Both the position numbers and the translations under genes were made by a program. The notes below the pieces were generated by a model. It was not told the DNA's origin and made no database searches. It saw only the letters and a program-made list of their open reading frames with translations. This document shows, in pieces, positions 54,982 to 64,000 of a DNA stretch of 64,000 bases; within the stretch, counting starts at the first letter, position 1, and each line of letters starts with the position of its first letter. Origin of the DNA: Persicaria tinctoria (lineage: Eukaryota; Streptophyta; Magnoliopsida; Caryophyllales; Polygonaceae); assembly GCA_037127255.1 (NCBI GenBank), contig JBANSL010000003.1:45753314-45817313 (forward strand). Reading direction: 5' to 3'.

Positions 54982-57900
54982 AGTTTTATTTAAGTCCCAA
55001 AGACGTTGTAGCTTGGCTCCGCGTCAGGCCTCCGATCGAAGCTGCGTTCTCGGAGATGAAGTTTTATTTAAGTCCTAAAGACGCTGGAGCTTGGCTCCGC
55101 GTCGGGCCTCCTATCGAAGCTGCGTTCTCAGAGATGAAGTTTTATTTAAATCCCAAAGACGCTGGAGCTTGGCTCCGCGTTGGGCCTCCGATCGAAGTTG
55201 CGTTCTCGCAGATGAACTTTTATTTAAGTCCCAAAGGCGCTGGAGCTTGGCTCCGTGTCGAGCCTCCGATCGAAGCTGCGTTCTCGGAGATGAAGTTTTA
55301 TTTAAGTCCCAAAGGCGTTGTAGCTTGGCTCTGCGTCGGGCCTCCAATCGAAGCTGCGTTCTCGGAGATGAAGTTTTATTTAATTCCCAAAGGCACTGGA
55401 GCTTGGCTCTGCGTCGGGCCTCCGATCGGAGCTGCGTTCTCGGAGATGAAGTTTTATTTAATTCCGAAAGACGCTGGAGCTTGGCTCCGCGTCGGGCCTC
55501 CGATCGAAGCTGCGCTCTCGGAGATGAAGTTTTATTTATGTTCCAAAGGCGTTGTAGCTTGGCTCCGCGTCGGGCCTCCTATCAAAGCTGCGTTCTTCGA
55601 GATGAAGTTTTATTTAAGTCCCAAAGATGCTGGAGCTTGGCTCCGCGTCGGGCCTCTGGTCGAAGCTGCGTTCTCGGAGATTAAGTTTTATTCAAGTCCC
55701 AAAGACGCTGGAGCTTGGCTCCGCATCGGGCCTCCGATCGATGTTGCATTCTTCGAGATGGAGTTTTATTTAAGTCCCAAAGACGCTGGAGCTTGGCTCC
55801 GCATCGGGCCTCCTATCGAAGCTGCGTTCTTGGAGATGAAGTTTTATTTAAGTCCCAAAGACGTTGTAGCTTGGCTCCATGTCAGGCCTCCGATCGAAGC
55901 AGCGTTCTCGGAGATGAAGTTTTATTTAAGTCCTAAAGACGCTGGAGCTTGGCTTCGTGTCAAGCCTTCGATTGAAGCTGCGTTCTCGGAGATGAAGTTT
56001 TATTTAAGTCCCAAAGACGTTGTAGCTTGGCTCTGCGTCGGGGGTCCGATCGAAGTTGCGTTCTCGGAGATGATGTTTTATTTAAGTCCCCAAGACGCTG
56101 GAGCTTGGCTCTGCGTCGGGCCTCCGATCAGAGCTGCGTTCTCGGAGATGAAGTTTTATTCAAGTCCCAAAGACGCTGGAGCTTGGCTCCGCGTCGGGCC
56201 TCCGATCGAAGCTTCGTTATCGGAGATAAAGTTTTATTTAAGTCCCAAAGACGTTGTAGCTTGGCTCCGCGTCGGGCCTACGATCGAAGTTGCGTTCTCG
56301 GAGATGAAGTTTTATTCGAGTCCCAAAGACGTTGGGGCTTGGCTCCGCGTCGGGCCTCCTATCGAAGCTGCGTTCTCAGAGATGAAGTTTTATTTAAATC
56401 CCAAAGACACTGGAGCTTGGCTCCGCGTTGGGCCTCCGATCGAAGTTGCGTTCTCGCAGATGAACTTTTATTTAAGTCCCAAAGGCGCTGGAGCTTGGCT
56501 CCGTGTCGAGCCTCCGATCGAAGCTGCGTTCTCGGAGATGAAGTTTTATTTAAGTCCCAAAGATGTTGTAGCTTGGCTCTGCGTCGGGCCTCCGATTGAA
56601 GCTGCGTTCTCGGAGATGAAGTTTTATTTAATTCCCAAAGACGCTGGAGCTTGGCTCTACGTCGGGCCTCCGATCGAAGCTGCGTTCTCGGAGATGAAGT
56701 TTTATTTAAGTCCCAAAGACGCTGGAGCTTGGCTCCGCGTCGGTCCTCCGATCGAAGCTGCGTTCTCGGAGATGAAGTTTTATTTAAGTCCCAAAGAGGT
56801 TGGAACTTGGCTCCGTGTTGGGCCTCCGATTGAAGCTGCGTTCTCGGAGATGAAGTTTTATTTAAGTCCCAAAGACGCTGGAGCTTGGCTCCGTGTCAAG
56901 CCTTCGATCGAAGCTGTGTTCTCGGAGATGAAGTTTTATTTAAGTCCCAAAGACGTTGTAGCTTGGCTCTGCGTCGGGGCTCCGATCGAAGCTGCGTTCT
57001 CGGAGATGAAGTTTTATTTAAGTCCCAAAGAGGCTGGAGCTTGGCTCCGTGTTGGGCCTCCGATTGAAGCTGCGTTCTCGGATATGAAGTTTTATTTAAT
57101 TCCGAAAGACGCTGGAGCTTGGCTCCGCGTCGGGCCTCCGATCGAAGCTGCGCTCTCGGAGATGAAGTTTTATTTATGTCCCAAAGGCGTTGTAGCTTGG
57201 CTCCGCGTCGGGCCTCCTATCAAAGCTGCGTTCTCCGAGATGAAGTTTTATTTAAGTCCCAAAGATGCCGGAGCTTGGCTCCGCGTCGGGCCTCCGGTCG
57301 AAGCTGCGTTCTCGGAGATTAAGTTTTATTCAAGTCCCAAAGACGCTGGAGCTTGGCTCCGCATCGGGCCTCCGATCGATGTTGTGTTCTTGGAGATGGA
57401 GTTTTATTTAAGTCCCAAAGACGCTGGAGCTTGGCTCCGCATCGGGCCTCCTATCGAAGCTGCGTTCTTGGAGATGAAGTTTTATTTAAGTCCCAAAGAT
57501 GCTGTAGCTTGGCTCCATGTCAGGCCTCCGATCGAAGCTGCGTTCTCGGAGATGAAGTTTTATTTAAGTCCTAAAGACGCTGGAGCTTGGCTCCGTGTCA
57601 AGCCTTCGATTGAAGATGCGTTCTCGGAGATGAAGTTTTATTTAACTCCCAAAGACGTTGTAGCTTGGCTCTGCGTTGGGGCTCCGATCGAAGTTGCGTT
57701 CTCGGAGATGAAGTTTTATTTAAGTCCCAAAGACGCTGGAGCTTGGCTCTGCGTCGGGCCTCCGATCAGAGCTGCGTTCTCGGAGATGAAGTTTTATTCA
57801 AGTCCCAAAGACGCTGGAGCTTGGCTCCGCGTCGGGCCTCCGATCGAAGCTTCGTTATCGGAGATAAAGTTTTATTTAAGTCCCAAAGACGTTGTAGCTT

Positions 57901-60900
57901 GGCTCCGCGTCGGGCCTACGATCGAAGTTGCGTTCTCGGAGATGAAGTTTTATTCGAGTCCCAAAGACGCTGGGGCTTGGCTCCGCGTCGGGCCTCCTAT
58001 CGAAGCTGCGTTCTCAGAGATGAAGTTTTATTTAAATCCCAAAGACGCTGGAGCTTGGCTCCGCGTTGGGCCTCCGATCGAAGTTGCGTTCTCGCAGATG
58101 AACTTTTATTTAAGTCCCAAAGGCGTTGGAGCTTGGCTCCGTGTCGAGCCTCCGATCGAAGCTGCGTTCTCGGAGATGAAGTTTTATTTAAGTCCCAAAG
58201 ACGTTGTAGCTTGGCTCTGCGTCGGGCCTCCGATCGAAGCTGCGTTCTCGGAGATGAAGTTTTATTTAATTCCCAAAGACGCTGGAGCTTGGCTCTGCGT
58301 CGGGCCTCCGATCGAAGCTGCGTTCTCGGAGATGAAGTTTTATTTAAGTCCCAAAGACGCTGGAGCTTGGCTCCGCGTCGGGCCTAAGATCGAAGCTGCG
58401 TTCTCGGAGATGAAGTTTTATTTAAGTCCCAAAGAGGCTGGAGCTTGGCTCCGTGTTGGGCCTCCGATTGAAGCTGCGTTCTCGGAGATGTAGTTTTATT
58501 TAAGTCCCAAATACGCTGGAGCTTGGCTCCGTGTCAAGCCTTCGATCGAAGCTGTGTTCTCAGAGATGAAGTTTTATTTAAGTCCCAAAGACGTTGTAGC
58601 TTGGCTCTGCGTCGGGGCTCCGATCGAAGCTGCGTTCTCGGAGATGAAGTTTTATTTAAGTCCCAAAGACGCTGGAGCTTGGGTCCACGTCGGGCCTCCG
58701 ATCGGAGCTGCATTCTCGGAGATGAAGTTTTATTTAAGTCCCAAAGACGCCGGAGCTTGGCTCCGCGTCGGGCCTCCGATCGAAGCTGCGTTATCGGAGA
58801 TAAAGTTTTATTTAAGTCCCAAAGACGTTGTAGCTTGGCTCCGCGTCGGGCCTCCTATCGAAGCTCCGTTCTCAGAGATGACGTTTTATTTAAGTCCCAA
58901 AGATGCTGGAGCTTGGCTCCGCGTCGGGCCTCCGATCGAAGCTTCGTTATCGGAGATGAAGTTTTATTTAAGTCCCAAAGACGTTGTAGCTTGGCTCCGT
59001 GTCAGGCCTCCGATCGAAGCTGCGTTCTCGGAGATGAAGTTTTATTTAAGTCCTAAAGACGCTGGAGCTTGGCTCCGCGTCGGGTCTCCTATCGAAGCTG
59101 CGTTCTCGGAGATGAAGTTTTATTTAAGTTCCAAAGACGCTGGAGCTTGGCTCTTTGTTGGGCCTCCGGTCGAAGTTGCGTTCTCGCAGATGAACTTTTA
59201 TTTAAGTCTCAAAGACGCTGGAGCTTGGCTCCGTGTCGAGCCTCCGATCGAAGCTGCGTTCTCTGAGATGATGTTTTATTTAAGTCCCAAAGACGTTGTA
59301 GGTTGGCTCCGTGTCAGGCCTCCGATCGAAGCTGCGTTCTCGGAGATGAAGTTTTATTTAAATCCCAAAGACGCAAGAGCTTGGCTCCGCGTCGGGCCTC
59401 CGATCGAAGCTGTGTTCTCGGAGATGAAGTTTTATTTAAGTCCCAAAGACGCTGGAGCTTGTCTCCACGTCGGGCCTCCGATCGAAGCTCCGTTCTCGGA
59501 GATGAAGTTTTATTTAAGTCCCAAAGAGGCTGGAGCTTGGCTCCGTGTTGGGCCTCCGATTGAAGCTGCGTTCTCGGAGATGAAGTTTTATTTAAGTCCC
59601 AAAGACGCTTGACCTTGGCTCTGCGTCAGGCCTCCGATCGAAGCTGCGTTCTCGGAGATGAAGTTTTATTTAAGTCCTAAAGACGCTGGAGCTTGGCTCC
59701 GCGTCGGGCCTCCTATCGAAGCTGCGTTCTCAGAGATGAAGTTTTATTTAAATCCCAAAGACGCTGGAGCTTGGCTCCGCGTTGGGCCTCCGATCGAAGT
59801 TGCGTTCTCGCAGATGAACTTTTATTTAAGTCCCAATGGCGCTGGAGCTTGGCTCCGTGTCGAGCCTCCGATCGAAGCTGCGTTCTCGGAGATGAAGTTT
59901 TATTTAAGTCCCAAAGACGTTGTAGCTTGGCTCTGCGTCGGGCCTCCGATCGAAGCTTCGTTCTCGGAGATGAAGTTTTATTTAATTCCCAAAGACGCTG
60001 GAGCTTGGCTCTGCGTCGGGCCTCCGATCGGAGCTGCGTTCTCGGAGATGAAGTTTTATTTAATTCCGAAAGAGGCTGGAGATTGGCTCCGCGTCGGGCC
60101 TCCGATCGAAGCTGCGCTCTCGGAGATGAAGTTTTATTTATGTCCCAAAGGCGTTGTAGCTTGGCTCCGCGTCGGGCCTCCTATCAAAGCTGCGTTCTCG
60201 GAGATGAAGTTTTATTTAAGTCCCAAAGATGCTGGAGCTTGGCTCCGCGTCGGGCCTCCGGTCGAAGTTGCGTTCTCGGAGATTAAGTTTTATTCAAGTC
60301 CCAAAGACGCTGGAGCTTGGCTCTGCATCGGGCCTCCGATCGATGTTGCGTTCTTGGAAATGGAGTTTTATTTAAGTCCCAAAGACGCTGGAGCTTGGCT
60401 CTGCATCGGGCCTCCGATCGAAGCTGCGTTCTCGGAGATGAAGTTTTATTTAAGTCCTAAAGACGCTGGAGTTGGCTCCGTGTCAAGCCTTCGATTGAAG
60501 CTGCGTTCTCGGAGATGAAGGTTTATTTAAGTCCCAAAGACGTTGTAGCTTGGCTCTGCGTCGGGGCTCCGATCGAAGTTGCGTTCTCGGAGATGATGTT
60601 TTATTTAAGTCCCAAAGACGCTGGAGCTTGGCTCTGCGTCGGGCCTCCGATCAGAGCTGCGTTCTCGGAGATGAAGTTTTATTCAAGTCCCAAAGATGCT
60701 GGAGCTTGGCTCCGCGTCGGGCCTCTGATCGAAGCTTCGTTATCGGAGATAAAGTTTTATTTAAGTCCCAAAGACGTTGTAGCTTGGCTCCGCGTCGGGC
60801 CTACGATCGAAGTTGCGTTCTCGGAGATGAAGTTTTATTCGAGTCCCAAAGACGCTGGGGCTTGGCTCCGCGTCGGGCCTCCTATCGAAGCTGCGTTCTC

Positions 60901-63900
60901 AGAGATGAAGTTTTATTTAAATCCCAAAGACGCTGGAGCTTGGCTCCGCGTTGGGCCTCCGATCGAAGTTGCGTTCTCGCAGATGAACTTTTATTTAAGT
61001 CCCAAAGGCGCTGGAGCTTGGCTCCGTGTCGAGCCTCCGATCGAAGCTGCGTTCTCGGAGATGAAGTTTTATTTAAGTCCCAAAGACGTTGTAGGTTGGC
61101 TCTGCGTCGGGCCTCTGATCGAAGCTGCGTTCTCGGAGATGAAGTTTTATTTAATTCCCAAAGACGCTGGCGCTTGGCTCTGCGTCGGGCCTCCGATCAA
61201 AGCTGCGTTCTCGGAGATGAAGTTTTATTTAAGTCCCAAAGACGCTGGAGCTTGGCTCCGCGTCGGGCCTCCGATCGAAGCTGCGTTCTCGGAGATGAAG
61301 TTTTATTTAAGTCCCAAAGAGGCTGGAGCTTGGCTCCGTGTTGGGCCTCCGATTGAAGCTGCGTTCTCGGAGATGAAGTTTTATTTAAGTCCCAAAGACG
61401 CTGGAGCTTGGCTCCGTGTCAAGCCTTCGATCGAAGCTGTGTTCTCGGAGATGAAGTTTTATTTAAGTCCCAAAGACGTTGTAGCTTGGCTCTGCGTCGG
61501 GGCTCCGATCGAAGCTGCGTTCTCGGAGATGAAGTTTTATTTAAGTCCCAAAGACGCTGGAGCTTGGCTCCGCGTCGGGCCTCCGATCGGAGCTGCGTTC
61601 TCGGAGATGAAGTTTTATTTAAGTCCCAAAGACGCTGGAGCTTGGCTCCGCGTCGGGCCTCCGATCGAAGCTGCGTTATCGGAGATAAAGTTTCATTTAA
61701 GTCCCAAAGACGTTGTAGCTTGGCTCCGCGTCGGGCCTCCTATCGAAGCTGCGTTCTCGGAGATGACGTTTTATTTAAGTCCCAAAGATGCCGGAGCTTG
61801 GCTCCGCATCGGGCCTCCGATCGAAGCTGCGTTCTCGGAGATGAAGTTTTATTCAAGTCCCAAAGACGCTGGAGCTTGGCTCCGCATCAGGTCTCCGAAT
61901 GAAGTTGCGTTCTTGGAGATGAAGTTTTATTTAAGTCCCAAAGACGTTGTAGCTTGGCTCCGTGTCAGGCCTCCGATTGAAGCTGCGTTCTCGGAGATGA
62001 AGTTTTATTTAAGTCCTAAAGACGCTGGAGCTTGGCTCCGCGTCGGGTCTCCTATCGAAGCTGCGTTCTCGGAGATGAAGTTTTATTTAAGTTCCAAAGA
62101 CGCTGGAGCTTGGCTCCGTGTTGGGCCTCCGGTCGAAGTTGCGTTCTCGCAGATGAACTTTTATTTAAGTCTCAAAGACGCTGGAGCTTGGCTCCGTGTC
62201 GAGCCTCCGATCGAAGCTGCGTTCTCTGAGATGATGTTTTATTTAAGTCCCAAAGACGTTGTAGCTTGGCTCCGTGTCAGGCCTCCGATCGAAGCTGCGT
62301 TCTCGGAGATGAAGTTTTATTTAAATCCCAAAGACGCAAGAGCTTGGCTCCGCGTCGGGCCACCGATCGAAGCTGCGTTCTCGAAGATGAAGTTTTATTT
62401 AAGTCCCAAAGACGCTGGAGCTTGGCTCCGCATCGGGCCTCCGATCGAAGCTGCGTTCTCGGAGATGAAGTTTTATTTTAGTCCCAAAGAGGCGGGAGCT
62501 TGGCTCCGTGTTGGGCCTCCGATTGAAGCTGCGTTCTCGGAGATGAAGTTTTATTTAAGTCCCAAAGACGCTGGAGCTTGGCTCTGCGTCGGGCCTCCGA
62601 TCAGAGCTGCGTTCTCGGAGATGAAGTTTTATTCAAGTCCCAAAGACGCTGGAGCTTGGCTCCGCGTCGGGCCTCCGATCGAAGCTTCGTTATCGGAGAT
62701 AAAGTTTTATTTAAGTCCCAAAGACGTTGTAGCTTGGCTCCGCGTCGGGCCTACGATCGAAGTTGCATTCTCGGAGATGAAGTTTTATTCGAGTCCCAAA
62801 GACGCTGGGGCTTGGCTCCGCGTCGGGCCTCCTATCGAAGCTGCGTTCTCAGAGATGAAGTTTTATTTAAATCCCAAAGACGCTGGAGCTTGGCTCCGCG
62901 TTGGGCCTCCGATCGAAGTTGCGTTCTCGCAGATGAACTTTTATTTAAGTCCCAAAGGCGTTGGAGCTTGGCTCCGTGTCGAGCCTCCGATCGAAGCTGC
63001 GTTCTCGGAGATGAAGTTTTATTTAAGTCCCAAAGACGTTGTAGCTTGGCTCTGCGTCGGGCCTCCGATCGAAGCTGCGTTCTCGGAGATGAAGTTTTAT
63101 TTAATTCCCAAAGACGCTGGAGCTTGGCTCTGCGTCGGGCCTCCGATCGAAGCTGCGTTCTCGGAGATGAAGTTTTATTTAAGTCCCAAAGACGCTGGAG
63201 CTTGGCTCCGCGTCGGGCCTAAGATCGAAGCTGCGTTCTCGGAGATGAAGTTTTATTTAAGTCCCAAAGAGGCTGGAGCTTGGCTCCGTGTTGGGCCTCC
63301 GATTGAAGCTGCGTTCTCGGAGATGTAGTTTTATTTAAGTCCCAAATACGCTGGAGCTTGGCTTCGTGTCAAGCCTTCGATCGAAGCTGTGTTCTCAGAG
63401 ATGAAGTTTTATTTAAGTCCCAAAGACGTTGTAGCTTGGCTCTGCGTCGGGGCTCCGATCGAAGCTGCGTTCTCGGAGATGAAGTTTTATTTAAGTCCCA
63501 AAGACGCTGGAGCTTGGGTCCACGTCGGGCCTCCGATCGGAGCTGCATTCTCGGAGATGAAGTTTTATTTAGGTCCCAAAGACGCTGGAGCTTGGCTCCG
63601 CGTCGGGCCTCCGATCGAAGCTGCGTTATCGGAGATAAAGTTTTATTTAAGTCCCAAAGACGTTGTAGCTTGGCTCCGCGTCGGGCCTCCTATCGAAGCT
63701 GCGTTCTCAGAGATGACGTTTTATTTAAGTCCCAAAGATGCTGGAGCTTGGCTCCGCGTCGGGCCTCCGATCGAAGCTTCGTTATCGGAGATGAAGTTTT
63801 ATTTAAGTCCCAAAGACGTTGTAGCTTGGCTCCGTGTCAGGCCTCCGATCGAAGCTGCGTTCTCGGAGATGAAGTTTTATTTAAGTCCTAAAGACGCTGG

Positions 63901-64000
63901 AGCTTGGCTCCGCGTCGGGTCTCCTATCGAAGCTGCGTTCTCGGAGATGAAGTTTTATTTAAGTTCCAAAGACGCTGGAGCTTGGCTCTTTGTTGGGCCT
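54982..64000 (+). repeat. Satellite block with 4,835-bp higher-order period
   Basis: A unit of 62 monomers minus one base: the variant GAGATGTAGTTTTATTT stands at 58486 and again at 63321, and the following CCCAAATACGCTGG also repeats. A sub-copy is offset by 1,638 bp (56027 and 57665; 21 monomers). The second 4,835-bp copy is cut by the window edge. Confidence 0.8.

Larger units (their letters stand above)
29317..64000 (+). repeat. 78-bp satellite array, about 445 head-to-tail copies
   Basis: The monomer is exactly 78 bp. It begins GACGCTGGAGCTTGGCTCC, continues through CCGATCGAAGCTGCG and CTCGGAGATGAAG, and ends with the AT-rich TTTTATTTAAGTCCCAAA. All copies have the same orientation and the array continues past the window. 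Common variants are GTTGTA for GCTGGA, CTCTGC for CTCCGC, CGCATC or CGTGTC for CGCGTC, and ATCGGA or ATCAAA for ATCGAA; many of them are C-to-T or G-to-A changes at CpG. Eight CpG sites occur per consensus monomer. Because 78 is divisible by three and the consensus lacks stops in two forward frames, very long open frames appear (for example 54780-58493 and 60515-63328). I treat these as non-coding. Confidence 0.97.

Noticed and set aside
54780..58493. A 1,237-codon open frame that looks like a giant repeat protein
   Set aside because: It is satellite read through 47 monomers. Other frames of the same DNA are also open over long distances, variants alter amino acids freely, and there is no promoter, start context or non-repeat domain.
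29317..64000. Regular repeats as a CRISPR-like array
   Set aside because: Monomers are contiguous without unique spacers, and the rest of the window is plant nuclear DNA.

Overview
This is plant nuclear DNA, most likely pericentromeric or otherwise heterochromatic, from a flowering plant I cannot name. The evidence is nested Athila-type Ty3/gypsy LTR retrotransposons with a tRNA-Asp primer site, a CACTA DNA transposon, GT-AG introns, and 34.7 kb of tandem satellite running off the right edge. I found no intact host gene. Apart from gene debris in a 3.6-kb island and one captured exon, coding sequence is decayed retrotransposon protein.

Layout. 1-1130: 3' noncoding tail of Athila-like element A (+). 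1131-2917: its 3' LTR, which abuts the interrupted integrase of element B. 2918-14775: remainder of element B (+): integrase C-terminal half, a leader with a promoter-like start and an intron, a broken ATHILA ORF-1 (env-position) gene, a 3' noncoding region, and a 5'-truncated 3' LTR whose broken edge is a 39-bp-arm palindrome. That LTR is split by a 5.5-kb CACTA element (8524-14050; terminal inverted repeats, CTT target duplication) that carries an exon resembling isopentenyl-diphosphate isomerase. 14776-18376: older host-like DNA with exon-like pieces. 18377-28083: element C (-): LTR, gag and protease, PBS, second LTR, then a fragment of another copy. It has no reverse transcriptase or integrase. 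28084-29316: end and LTR of an unrelated element D (+). 29317-64000: satellite with a 78-bp monomer, about 445 copies, all in one orientation, organised in several different higher-order repeats.

Elements A, B and C are diverged members of one lineage. They share three things beyond proteins: a conserved 3' noncoding block with a hairpin whose stem varies while its loop stays fixed; a reiterated polypurine-tract-like 12-mer, also found inside the integrase gene of B; and a degenerate 20-21-bp minisatellite whose core is TCGA-NN-TCGA, spread through LTRs, leader and coding sequence. These three, the ATG-poor leader and intron ahead of ORF-1, and the higher-order structure of the satellite are the most interesting parts. 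The very long open frames in the satellite follow from a stop-free period divisible by three and are not annotated as genes.
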